Assembly: GCF_000585335.1 (NCBI RefSeq) | Contig: NZ_KK073872.1 | Span: 1,727,283-1,791,282 of the forward strand | DNA: 64,000 bases | Reading direction: 5' to 3' | DNA from: Cloacibacillus evryensis DSM 19522 | GTDB lineage: Bacteria > Synergistota > Synergistia > Synergistales > Synergistaceae | Shown: in pieces, positions 7,952-16,836 of the stretch | Layout: every line of letters starts with the position of its first letter | How positions within the stretch are numbered: position 1 is the first letter of the stretch | Notes under the pieces: model-generated | What the model was told of the DNA's origin: nothing | Databases searched by the model: none | The model's input: only the letters and a program-made list of their open reading frames with translations | Translations under genes and position numbers: made by a program

Positions 7952-9265
7952 TTATAGGTTGCCAAGCATCTTAAGGCTCCAGCGATCATTATCGCGGGCA
8001 TCATATTCAACTTCAAAAGAAATATTCTCCGTGGCCCTCCAGCCGATGGCGCCGTTGAACTTGCCGTCTTCGTTGAATCTCAGCCAGAGATACGGCTTGT
8101 GCAGCTGCGGGTCCATGGAGAGCTTTACCCACCACATATCATCCGAGGTATCCCATTCGCCGCCGATCCAAAGGTCCCGTATAGAACGCCAGCGCAGTCC
8201 GAAGCGGCCGTTGATGTTCCATTCCTGCAGTCCCAGTATTCCCTCCGCATAAGCCTCCATGTCGACCGTGGGAAAGAGTTCGACTTTACGTCCCAGGTGC
8301 ACTCCCAGCTCCGCCGACTTATCCGAGGTGCCGGCATATATGGCGGCCCAAGCGCCTATGGTGTAATATCGGCTCTCCACCCTGACGTTCAGCTGCGATA
8401 TCTGCGCAGGTTGAAAATCCGCTTGGGCCTCCGAAGCGGAACGTTCCGTTATGCGGCGTTCGTTTATATAATCCTCGGCCCAGCGTTTCATGTCGGCTGA
8501 ATGTTTCGAGGCCCAGACAACAGGGATCCCAATAAAGGGAGCAGACTCTCCCATCAGCCCTTCGCGCAGTTCTCCGTGAAGAAGCGTCGGCAGGGAGTTG
8601 GAAACCAACTTTGGATTGACCGCCAATATCATCGGCATCTGCGGCGCGAAGGTTATCGTCAGGACCGTCCGGTCGTCCTTTGCCGCCAGCAGCAGCGAGG
8701 GAGCCCAGCCCGGAAGCTTTTCGCCGGCAAGCTTCTCGATCTCTTCCTGCAGCGCCTTATCCGACCAGCTCAAGGATTCGAGCGGGACGCCCTGAAGCAG
8801 CAGCAGAGTCTCCTCTCTCAGATGACTTACATCGCTGTTGAACCACTCAAGGGGCGGGTCCTGAAGCTGAGGTGTCCTGACTTCCACGCTCCAGGGGGCG
8901 CTGCCGCCCTCTGAGACAAATTTTACGATGATATTGTCGTCTCCCCGCAGGGAGGCCTCTATCAGATAGCCGGAGAACAGCCTTGAGGCTACGGTTTTCA
9001 AAATCTCCGCCTGATAATCCGGCCTCTGCCCGGACGGCATGCCGGCATAGACGGCATTCAGGCTTTGCGCGGCAAGGGAAGCCTGCCAGCCGGGCAGCCC
9101 ATCGACAGTGACGCCGGCCGTCGCCTCTGTCGTATTAAAAAACACAATAAAAGTCGCGGCAATAAAAATTGCCGCAACTATTTTTTTACATTCTTTTGCT
9201 CTCTTCCTAGAATAGCTCTCCGAAGCCAAAATGGAACCTGCCTTCATCTCCGGTAGCGTAATCAA
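7952..9265 (-). CDS. Secreted outer-membrane-type protein, function unknown
   Basis: I do not recognise the family. A basic stretch (RKRAKECKK) and hydrophobic segment (IVAAIFIAATFIVFF) ending in TEATA form a signal peptide. The middle has mixed alpha/beta character, and from about residue 290 the sequence alternates in short amphipathic strands (SRYYTIGAWAAIYAG, NINGRFGLRWRS, ISFEVEYDARDNDRWSLKM), typical of a small beta barrel or beta sheet. It sits between bamA and lpxD, where many diderms carry the chaperone gene skp/ompH, but it does not resemble Skp. The start is uncertain: a TTG at 9265 or an ATG at 9247, both inside the end of bamA. Confidence 0.75.
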   Translation of the reverse strand: MITLPEMKAGSILASESYSRKRAKECKKIVAAIFIAATFIVFFNTTEATAGVTVDGLPGWQASLAAQSLNAVYAGMPSGQRPDYQAEILKTVASRLFSGYLIEASLRGDDNIIVKFVSEGGSAPWSVEVRTPQLQDPPLEWFNSDVSHLREETLLLLQGVPLESLSWSDKALQEEIEKLAGEKLPGWAPSLLLAAKDDRTVLTITFAPQMPMILAVNPKLVSNSLPTLLHGELREGLMGESAPFIGIPVVWASKHSADMKRWAEDYINERRITERSASEAQADFQPAQISQLNVRVESRYYTIGAWAAIYAGTSDKSAELGVHLGRKVELFPTVDMEAYAEGILGLQEWNINGRFGLRWRSIRDLWIGGEWDTSDDMWWVKLSMDPQLHKPYLWLRFNEDGKFNGAIGWRATENISFEVEYDARDNDRWSLKMLGNL

Positions 9266-11138
9266 GGCGCAGATTGCCGAGAGGTGTGTTCAGACGGATG
9301 CCGACGCCGGGAGAAGATCCCCAACTGTCATCACCGTATATTACGTCGCTTCCGTTCCTCGTTCTGCCGGAATCCCAAGCGCGGCCGACATCGTAGAATA
9401 TGACGAAGCTCATCATCTTCTGCATTGGTATGCGAAGCTCAAAGTTGCCCAGGACCATGTTGCGTCCGCGGTAATAATCGTCATCGTACCCGCGCAGCGT
9501 CGTATCTCCGCCGACGGTGTACATTTCGTCGTACGGCACGTCGCCCGTCGAAGAACCGGCGATCAGCCGCGCCGCAAAGAGCACAGGCTTATCCTCGTAA
9601 CCGTTGAGGAAGGAGGTCTCGAAGAGGTCCTTGAGGAAATTGCCCACCGGGAAGTAGAACTTGCTCTCCAGCCAGTACTTCATATAGTTGTAGTCGGTAT
9701 CTTCGACGGTGGCCTTGCCGAACTGGAAGCTGAGGCTTTCAACGTCTCCGCGGGTGTAAGGCGCATATTCGTCGATATTGAACCGGCGGAAGGAGAGCGT
9801 CGCCGAATAATAGGTACCTTCGCCAAGTTCTTCCTCTCTGATCCTTTTCAGCTCTTCCGCCCGCTTCGCGTCGTCGGGGTAGTCTTCCCTAAAGCCGTCG
9901 CGCTCCCTGATGTTGTCGTTTTTGGTGTTGTGCCAGTCAAGCAGCATGTACCAGTTATACTTCGATTCGTCACGGAACTTCTTGCCGAAGCCGATAAAAG
10001 CTCCGTACTTGTCCCTGTCATATTCCAGGTATTGCTTGTCGTTTTGGTAGTAGTAGACGTCGTCCCAGGCGCGCTTGTACCCGCCTATCTTCCAGGCCAT
10101 GACCTTGCCGCTCATGTAAGGCTGTTCGAACGAGAGCCAGAATTCCTCCCTGTCCCCCAGCTCAAAGCCGACGCTGAGTTTCAGTCCCGCGCCGCCGATG
10201 TTGAAATTCTCATAGCTCATACCGCCGCCAAAACCGCTCTGCGTTCCGTAGGCGATGTTGAAACCGAGTTTGCCGGTACGCGCTTCTTCCACGGTAAGGA
10301 CTATTATCACGTCGTCCGGGTTCTCCCCCGGCTCGAAGTTCACGTTGACGTCGCTGAAATATCCCAGCCCCTGCAGACGGTTCAGCGTCAGGCGGAGTTT
10401 GTTGGCATTGAACAGCTCGCCGACCTTTATCTTCAGGTAACGCTCGATGATCCTCTTCTTGGTGATCTTGTTTCCCTGAATCACTATCTCGGATATCTTT
10501 GGCTCGATGATTTCTACGGTAATGACGTCGCCGTCTATCTTCACGTCTTTTACATTCGCCATGACATATCCGTCTTCCTGATACTTTTCTTTTATTCTCT
10601 GCAGGTCGTTGCGGAAGAAGGTCCTGTTAAAAATCATCCCGGGCTGCGTAAAAATAGCGCTTTTCAGTTTATCCTCAGAATAGACTGTGTTGCCGATAAA
10701 TTTGATTTCCCCGACCTTAGGGTTTTCCTGCACAAGGAAAGTCACCTTAACGCCGTCTCCCTCGTCGGTGACCTTGTAGTCCGTAGCGTTGAAGAAGCCC
10801 AGTTCAAAGATAGCCTCTGCATCTTTGCGCAGCTTCTCCTCGTCCACATGCTGCCCTACTTTAGAGGTAACGACACTCATTATGTGATCGCGGTTGATCT
10901 CGCTGTTGCCTTGCAGATCCATGCTTACGATGATCGGCCCCGTAAGGTCGGCCTCTTCCGGAGAGGGGGGCTGCCCCTGCGTTTTATCCGGTGAAACCGC
11001 CTCCGTCTGCGCAGAAGGAAGACTTTCCGACGCGGTATTCAGCACGCTTTCTTCAGCTGATAACGCGGAGGTTGCCGCGAAGGCAACGATTACCAATCCC
11101 AGAGCAAGATACTTCGCTCGTTTTAACACACACACCAC
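9207..11138 (-). CDS. bamA: Outer membrane protein assembly factor BamA (Omp85)
   Basis: This is the core of the machine that folds barrels into the outer membrane. A GTG start is preceded by GAGGA. A signal peptide (about 1-28) and a low-complexity linker precede POTRA repeats at about residues 70-300, then a 16-strand-type barrel with TTLRGYDDDYY (the conserved L6 RGY motif) and the terminal signature FHFGFGELF. At 643 residues it is shorter than the five-POTRA E. coli protein (810), with room for about three POTRA domains. Its neighbours are a sigma factor unit and lipid A genes. Confidence 0.95.
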   Translation of the reverse strand: MVCVLKRAKYLALGLVIVAFAATSALSAEESVLNTASESLPSAQTEAVSPDKTQGQPPSPEEADLTGPIIVSMDLQGNSEINRDHIMSVVTSKVGQHVDEEKLRKDAEAIFELGFFNATDYKVTDEGDGVKVTFLVQENPKVGEIKFIGNTVYSEDKLKSAIFTQPGMIFNRTFFRNDLQRIKEKYQEDGYVMANVKDVKIDGDVITVEIIEPKISEIVIQGNKITKKRIIERYLKIKVGELFNANKLRLTLNRLQGLGYFSDVNVNFEPGENPDDVIIVLTVEEARTGKLGFNIAYGTQSGFGGGMSYENFNIGGAGLKLSVGFELGDREEFWLSFEQPYMSGKVMAWKIGGYKRAWDDVYYYQNDKQYLEYDRDKYGAFIGFGKKFRDESKYNWYMLLDWHNTKNDNIRERDGFREDYPDDAKRAEELKRIREEELGEGTYYSATLSFRRFNIDEYAPYTRGDVESLSFQFGKATVEDTDYNYMKYWLESKFYFPVGNFLKDLFETSFLNGYEDKPVLFAARLIAGSSTGDVPYDEMYTVGGDTTLRGYDDDYYRGRNMVLGNFELRIPMQKMMSFVIFYDVGRAWDSGRTRNGSDVIYGDDSWGSSPGVGIRLNTPLGNLRLDYATGDEGRFHFGFGELF

Positions 11139-11161
11139 TCCTCAAATACAAGGGCTAAAAA

Positions 11162-11776
11162 TCAATTGACGATTTTGATCGCAGGTTCGCCGCCCCTCAA
11201 ACTCTTCTCGCCTATCTGGATGAGAGTAAGGAGATCCTCGGCCTTTATCTTATTTTCGGCCCTCTGTTTGACAGTGGGACGTTCCGCAAAAGTTTGCGCA
11301 GCCGGCTTTTCCACAACTTTAGCCGTGAAACTGCTTTTTGACCCGGGGGATTTATTCTCAGCCGTCTTTATGGCGATGTTGCTTTCATTGAGGTTTTTTC
11401 TGAGAAGCTGAAGAAGCTCCTTCTCCTCTGTTGTGACGAAGGCGAATTCCTCGAAACGGTTTTCCGCTCCGGTGGAGAGCGCGGCGACACGCTGCGGATT
11501 CCCGCTCTCTACAGCTATAGGGAATGTCGAAAGGCATATTATAACTATCGCGATGCCAAGAGATTTTGCGCCAAGAAAAGCACGGGCCCCGAACCGGAAA
11601 CATACCGGCCGCGCCGCCGTCTCATTTTCGGCCTGGTCCCACAGCTCTTCCCGCACCTGCTCAAGTTCGGCGGAGAGGCAATCTGCCTCGGCGACCGCGG
11701 ATTTCCATTTGTGATTTTCACAGGCGGCCGTCAAACGGTCAAGCCAACGCTGCAGTCTTGCTGTCTTCTGTTTCAT
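11162..11776 (-). CDS. Single-span membrane protein with coiled-coil N-terminus, function unknown
   Basis: The 204-residue protein has a charged N-terminal helical region (1-55, LQRWLDRL and ELEQVREELWDQ), one membrane span near 70-90 (GIAIVIICLSTFPIAV), and a long, low-complexity external region. It is encoded 44 bases after a sigma factor and 23 bases before bamA. That position and topology resemble anti-sigma or envelope-stress partners, but no zinc-binding anti-sigma motif is present, so the role is unproven. Confidence 0.7.
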   Translation of the reverse strand: MKQKTARLQRWLDRLTAACENHKWKSAVAEADCLSAELEQVREELWDQAENETAARPVCFRFGARAFLGAKSLGIAIVIICLSTFPIAVESGNPQRVAALSTGAENRFEEFAFVTTEEKELLQLLRKNLNESNIAIKTAENKSPGSKSSFTAKVVEKPAAQTFAERPTVKQRAENKIKAEDLLTLIQIGEKSLRGGEPAIKIVN

Positions 11777-11820
11777 CGGTCTTCATCCTCATAAAATCAA
11801 GATAATATAATTATCCCGAT

Positions 11821-12426
11821 CTATATCCCCGATGTGGCCTCAGATTCTTTTATTCCAAGCCACGATTTTAGCTTTGCGAGTGCCTTTCTTCTTATACGGT
11901 AGACATGGCTGATGTCGATGTTTTTCTCACTGGCCACCTCGCGGGCAACGCGTCCCTCCATAATAAGGGCGTTGATAATGTCGGACTCCCTTTCTGAAAG
12001 CTGAGAAAGCGCGTTCTCCAAATCTATAGACCATTCGCTGCGGCTCGATTCGTTATAGAGCAGCGAACTTTCCGCGCCCTCGTCTACGAGCACCGCCTCG
12101 TCGACCGGCAGCGGAGCCTTGGCCTCCACGCGCTGGAGGAAATTGATCATCCTGCCGCGGATTTTATAATAGGCAAAGGTGGAGAAACGGATGTTCCTCT
12201 CTACGTCAAAGGAGTCTACGGCGTTTATCAGCGCAAGCATCCCCTCCTGAATGAGATCCTGGTACGTGCTGTAGGGGACCTTTAATTTTTTTGCGAGCCA
12301 ATAGACCATCGGACGATTGGCAAGGATCAACTCTTCCCTTGCCTCTTCGTTTCCGGCCGCACAATCTCTCCATAACTGGGAATCGTCCTGCCGCTGACCG
12401 ATATTGTATTCCTCATCTTTACTCAT
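11821..12426 (-). CDS. RNA polymerase sigma factor, sigma-70 family (small alternative)
   Basis: The 201-residue factor has region 2 (ANRPMVYWLAKKLKVPYSTYQDLIQEGMLALINAVD split across the 2.1-2.3 core, then FSTFAYYKIRGRMINFLQ), little region 3, and a region 4 HTH (LSERESDIINALI ... VASEKNIDISHVYRIRRKA). I chose the ATG at 12426 (MSKDEEY), with AAAGGG upstream; the open frame extends 18 codons further. It heads the bamA-lpx operon, which suggests control of envelope genes or simple co-expression. The IS copy at 12.5-16.8 kb now separates it from the phosphatase gene that would have preceded it. Confidence 0.88.
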   Translation of the reverse strand: MSKDEEYNIGQRQDDSQLWRDCAAGNEEAREELILANRPMVYWLAKKLKVPYSTYQDLIQEGMLALINAVDSFDVERNIRFSTFAYYKIRGRMINFLQRVEAKAPLPVDEAVLVDEGAESSLLYNESSRSEWSIDLENALSQLSERESDIINALIMEGRVAREVASEKNIDISHVYRIRRKALAKLKSWLGIKESEATSGI

Positions 12427-12480
12427 CTCATCACACCCTTTTCTCTGAGACAAGGTAACTAACTTTAGACATTTTACCAC

Positions 12481-12523
12481 ATTATATGTAAAATGACTCT
12501 ATATTATCGGCATTGAAATTATC
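12481..12523. repeat. Left copy of the 43-bp target-site duplication
   Basis: These 43 bases, starting ATTATATGTAAAATGAC, recur exactly at 16794-16836 on the other side of the transposon. Long target duplications are known for the IS1634/IS1549 group. Confidence 0.9.
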
Positions 12524-12607
12524 GGGTCTTTGACACTTTTCATCTAAAAAACACTTAAAAAAGTCGGTAATAGGCTTATTTTTTTGTCAAATCTTCTTAT
12601 GTGGATA

Positions 12608-12636
12608 TTGCGTATTGTGTCGTATTGTGTTATAAT
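12608..12636 (+). promoter_or_regulatory. Promoter of the IS1634-like transposase
   Basis: TTGCGT (12608-12613), a 17-bp spacer and a perfect TATAAT (12631-12636) lie 24 bases before the ATG at 12660. Confidence 0.6.
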
Positions 12637-12659
12637 AAGCGCATATGGAGGCGATTTAT

Positions 12660-14415
12660 ATGAGGCTCATGAAGTCTGTTTCTACAAACGCCGTCTCTCT
12701 CTATGTTATCAAATCTACTAACGTCAACGGCAGACGTTCTACTAAGATCGTTGAGAAACTCGGCACTTATGCGCAGCTCAAGGAAAAGCTCGGCGGCGAG
12801 GATCCAGAGGAATGGGCCATACGCTATATTGAAGAGCTGAACAAAAAGGAAAAAGAGGGCGCAGAGCCGGATGTTATCGTGAAGTATTCTCCTGCCAGGC
12901 TCATAGAGAAAGGGGAACGCCGTTCTTTCAACGGCGGATATCTCTTTTTACAGTGGATATATTATGCCCTGGGGTTGGATAGGATCTGCCAAAAGGTGGC
13001 AGACAAGCATGCGTTCTGTTTTAATTTGAATTCTATTTTATCGCGTCTGGTCTACAGCCGCATTATTTTCCCCGCTTCAAAGTTTGCCACGCTGCGTTTG
13101 TCGGAGACGTTCCTTGAAGCTCCCGACTTTGCGCTGCATCACCTTTACAGGGCTCTTTCTGTTCTGGCCGCGGAGTGCGACTATATCCAGTCTGCGCTGT
13201 ATAAGGCAAGCGGCAGGCTGTTTGCCCGCAGTACGGGGGTGGTGTATTACGACTGCACTAATTACTATTTTGAGATAGAGCAGGAGGATGAGGAAAGGCG
13301 TTACGGCTGCAGCAAGGAGCACAGGCCGAATCCTATTGTGCAGATGGGGCTTTTTATGGATTACGAAGGTATTCCGCTTGCTTTCTGCATCAACCCGGGC
13401 AATACGAACGAGCAGGTTACTTTGCAGCCGCTTGAGCAGAAGCTGATGGATGATTTCAAGCTTTCTAAATTTGTGGTCTGCACGGACGCTGGGCTTGCTT
13501 CAGACGCCAACAGGAAGTTCAACGACGGCGTGGACAAAGCTTTTATTACGACTCAGTCTATAAAGAAACTAAAGAAGTATCTGCGGGAGTGGGCTCTGGA
13601 TACGTCCGGCTGGAGGATGAAGGGCTCTGATAAAAATAAGACTTATGACTTGTCTGTCGTTGAGAAGGAGGCGGAAAATGACGAGAAAGCGGCGGAGTCG
13701 TACGGGGATAAAATATTCTATAAAGAACGCGGAATGAAGGAAAACAAGCTGGAACAAAATCTTATCGTCACTTATTCTCTAAAGTACAGGGAGTATCAAC
13801 GAAAAGTACGCGGGCGGCAGATAGAGCGCGCCGAGAAAACGATCAAATCCGACCCGGGAAAGCTTGATAAGATCAACGCCAACGATTACAGACGTTTCAT
13901 AAAGCGCGAGATGGTGGATGAGAAGGGGTAATGAAACGCAGGCAAAAGAACGTTTCTCCATAGACAGCGCGCAGATAGAGAAAGAGTCGGCTTATGACGG
14001 TTTCTACGCCGTGTGCACCAACCTTGGCGACGACGCGGAGACAGTGGCGGGCATATCGCACGGACGTTGGGAGATCGAAGAGTGCTTCCGTATAATGAAG
14101 AGCGAATTTAAAGCGCGGCCGGTGTTTCTTCGCCGCGAGGAACGGATAAAAGCGCACTTCCTTACTTGTTTTATTTCACTGCTCATATACAGGCTGCTTG
14201 AAAAAAAGCTGAACTATAAATATACCAGCACGGAAATAATCCAAGAACTGCGCGACATGAACTTTCGCGAGGAAAAAGGCAATGGGTTTGTCCCTTCTTA
14301 CACAAGGACAGATCTAACAGACGCCCTGCATGAAGAGTTTGGCTTCAGAACGGACTATCAGATTGTAAGCCAAAAGAAAATCAAAGAAATCTTCAAACAG
14401 ACGAAATCCTGCTAG
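12660..14415 (+). pseudogene. IS1634-family DDE transposase, frameshifted
   Basis: The first part (to the TAA at 13929-13931) carries the first two catalytic Asp residues, in VVYYDCTNYYFE and VVCTDAGLAS. The second part, in the next frame and read to 14415, carries the Glu in HGRWEIEECFRIMKSEFKAR. The frames meet at the GGGG run at 13925-13928: removing one G restores EKGNETQAKERF without a stop. As written the catalytic Glu is lost. The start is the ATG at 12660, after GGAGGCG. The stop codon lies in the target duplication of the nested element. Confidence 0.9.
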
Positions 14416-14512
14416 ACATTACGTAAGCGTCAAATGTCCAGTACCTATACCGCCCCCACCCACGAGCATTAAACTCTTCCCCGTAATCCATTAACCAGGG
14501 AGGAGTTTTGTT

Positions 14513-14899
14513 ATGTTGGAGTGTTCCGGCAAGAAGATATATCTGGTCTGCGGCGCCACTGATATGCGTAAGGGGTTGGATGGCCTGGCTGCTATCGCAA
14601 ATCTGAGATTTGCCTGTGTTTCTTTTGGATCCGCCATGTTTATTTTCTGCAACAAGAGCCGCAATCGCGTGAAGATAATCGAATGGGATGGGGACGGTTT
14701 TTGGCTTTATCAAAAGCGTCTTGAGCGTGGTACGTTCCCGTGGCCCCCGGATGGGTATGGGAAGAGGATAAGTGTCACCGGCGAGGAGTTTTCCTGTCTG
14801 TTTGCCGGAACGAAGCTGAGGCGTAAGCTCAGCATGAGTGAAGTGTTTCCCGCAGCGTCGGTCCAGGATAATAGTCGGAATTGCAAGTCCTTGATATGA
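14513..14899 (+). CDS. tnpB: IS66 accessory protein TnpB (Orf2)
   Basis: The 128-residue protein has the family signature KKIYLVCGATDMRKGLDGLA, then FIFCNKSRNRVKIIEWDGDG and FWLYQKRLERGTFPWP. Its exact role is unclear; it is required for IS66 transposition in studied elements. GGGAGGAG lies before the ATG. It is followed 13 bases later by tnpC. The last 30 residues are less typical but uninterrupted. Confidence 0.9.
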   Translation: MLECSGKKIYLVCGATDMRKGLDGLAAIANLRFACVSFGSAMFIFCNKSRNRVKIIEWDGDGFWLYQKRLERGTFPWPPDGYGKRISVTGEEFSCLFAGTKLRRKLSMSEVFPAASVQDNSRNCKSLI

Positions 14900-14912
14900 C
14901 TGGATTTATGCT

Positions 14913-16530
14913 ATGTCATCATTTATAATTGCAGGTATGGAAAATCTTGTTCGGTCCCTTGAAGCGTTACGCAATAAGTATCACGATTTGGAGGAAGAAC
15001 ACCGCGATCTTCAGAAGAAGAACGAGGAGCTTGCGTCATTGGTCAAGTGGTATGAGGAGCGTTTTCGTCTGAGCCAGCACCGGCAGTATGGTCAGTCCAG
15101 CGAGAAGTCAGAGGGTCAAGGGCTCCAGCTTCTTTTGTTTGACGAGGCGGAGAATACGTCTGAGCCCAAGCGTGCGGAGCCGGAAGTTGAAGAGATAACG
15201 TACAGGAGACGCAAAAGGGAGAGTTCGTCAGTATCCCGTGATAATTTTGACGAGCTTCCGGTTGAGCGTGTTGAATGTACTCTTCCGGAAGAGGAACGTA
15301 TCTGTCCCCGAATGCGGCGGTCCGATGCATGTGATGAACTGCAATACAAGGAGGGAGCTTGTAGTAGTCCCCGCCAAAGTATTTATCCGCGAGTACGCCC
15401 GCGACATCTATTCCTGCCGTCGCTGCGAGAGGGAAAACACCAAAGTCGGGATCGTCAAGGCCCCGATCCCGGAGCCCGTGATAAAGGGAAGCGCGGCCTC
15501 CGCCTCAGCTATTGCGAACATTATGATACAGAAATACGCGATGGGAGTCCCCCTCTACCGTCAGGAATCCTCATGGCTCAACGAAGGGCTCTCTCTGAGC
15601 CGTCAGACCATGTCAAACTGGCTCATAAAAAGCGCCTCCGACTGGCTGCTTCCGTTATACGAAGAAATGCGAACAAAGATGCTGAAAGAGGACATCCTCC
15701 ACGCGGACGAAACGACAGTGCAAGTCCTGAAAGAACCCGGCAGAGCCTCAAGGACAAACTCCTACATGTGGCTCTACCGTACAGGTAAAGAGGCGAGCGT
15801 CCCGATCGTACTCTTTGAATATCAGGAGACCAGGTCAAGTGTCCATCCTAAAAAATTCCTCAGCGGCTTTAAAGGCTGCCTCCACACGGACGGCTACTCC
15901 GGCTATGGCAAACTCGACAGCGCCATACGCCGATGCGGCTGCTGGGCGCACGCCAGAAGAAAGTTCCACGAAGGAACTATCTCCATACCTGCCGTAGAAA
16001 GAAAAAACTCTCTCTCGCAGACCGGACTTGAATACTGCGACAAACTCTTTGCACTTGAAAGAGAATACGAAAAACTCACCCCCGAAGAACGACATGCGAA
16101 ACGCCTTCAAAAAAGCAAACCGATAACGGACGCCTTCTTCGCGTGGGCCGCATCCGCCCGCGCACTGCCGCAATCCACCCTGGGAAAAGCGCTGCACTAC
16201 GCACTTGAACAGAGGATATTCCTTGAGACCTTCTACATGGACGGCAGAATAGAAATCTCCAACAACCGTGCTGAACGCAGCATAAAACCATTCGTCATAG
16301 GAAGAAAAAACTGGCTCTTCTGCTGCTCCTCTAAAGGGGCAAAAAGCAGCTCGGTGATCTACTCGATAATAGAGACCGCCAAAGAAAACAACTTAAAACT
16401 CTTTGAATACCTGAACCATATACTTGAGACCATGCCCAACATAAAGCCGGAACAATACCATACGCTGCTGCCATGGAGCGACAAACTGCCGGAAACCTGC
16501 CGTCTGAAAAAGAGTACTGACAGATCGTAA
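14913..16530 (+). pseudogene. tnpC: IS66 transposase TnpC, frameshifted
   Basis: Part one holds the N-terminal coiled coil (SLEALRNKYHDLEEEHRDLQ) and linker. Part two, in the next frame, holds the zinc-finger-like CPECGGPM...CRRCE, the DDE core (LHADETTVQVL, LHTDGYSGYG, ISNNRAERSIKPFVIGRKNW) and the C-terminal domain. The switch falls at the CCCC run at 15306-15309; deleting one C gives ERICPECGGPM in frame and a product of about 538 residues. Either the copy is dead or the base is an assembly error. Confidence 0.9.
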
Positions 16531-16722
16531 AACAACAAACAGATACGGCAGAATTTACATGAGCTTACCCCTATCTGACACATACTCTGTCGCAGGTTAC
16601 ATATCGCAGCTTTCACATACCTCCATACCTCCACTACAAAATGATGATAACAGGCTTCCTGCTTTGAGGGGAGGTACTGACTGTTTGACGCTTACGACAT
16701 TACTCACTTTTCGGCAAAAAGT

Positions 16723-16768
16723 AAAGAGCTCTTTAATCCAGTTATACCATGGGTTAAGAGCTCTTTTT
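16723..16768 (+). terminator. Terminator at the right end of the IS1634-like element
   Basis: AAAGAGCTCTTTAATCCA (16723-16740) pairs with TGGGTTAAGAGCTCTTTT (16749-16766), followed by T residues. It would end transposase transcription before the right inverted repeat. Confidence 0.8.
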
Positions 16769-16793
16769 ATTGTTGAAAAGTGTCAAAGACGGG

Positions 16794-16836
16794 ATTATAT
16801 GTAAAATGACTCTATATTATCGGCATTGAAATTATC
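16794..16836. repeat. Right copy of the 43-bp target-site duplication
   Basis: Identical to 12481-12523. This copy contains the last codons and stop of the phosphatase gene (16812), so the insertion left that gene whole. Confidence 0.9.

Larger units (their letters stand above)
14423..16695 (+). mobile_element. IS66-family element nested in the IS1634-like element
   Basis: The ends match: GTAAGCGTCAAATGTCCAGT from 14423 and the inverted ACTGTTTGACGCTTAC ending at 16695. An 8-bp direct repeat GACATTAC flanks it (14415-14422 and 16696-16703); 8 bp is the IS66 target size. The 2273-bp element encodes TnpB and a frameshifted TnpC. The roughly 90 bases before tnpB leave no room for tnpA. It landed on the stop codon of the host transposase. 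Confidence 0.95.
12524..16793 (+). mobile_element. IS1634-like insertion sequence, itself interrupted by an IS66-type element
   Basis: The ends are inverted: GTCTTTGACACTTTTCA begins at 12526, and its complement TGAAAAGTGTCAAAGAC ends at 16790. The element is 4270 bp; removing the nested element and its 8-bp duplication leaves about 1989 bp, close to the known size of IS1634 (about 1.9 kb). It carries one DDE transposase, a promoter near the left end and a terminator near the right. The flanking 43-bp direct repeat marks the insertion. The transposase is frameshifted, so the copy is probably immobile without help. Confidence 0.92.

Noticed and set aside
9231-10994. 587-codon open frame on the plus strand
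   Set aside because: It lies fully antisense to bamA, and its composition reflects the third-position bias of the real gene.
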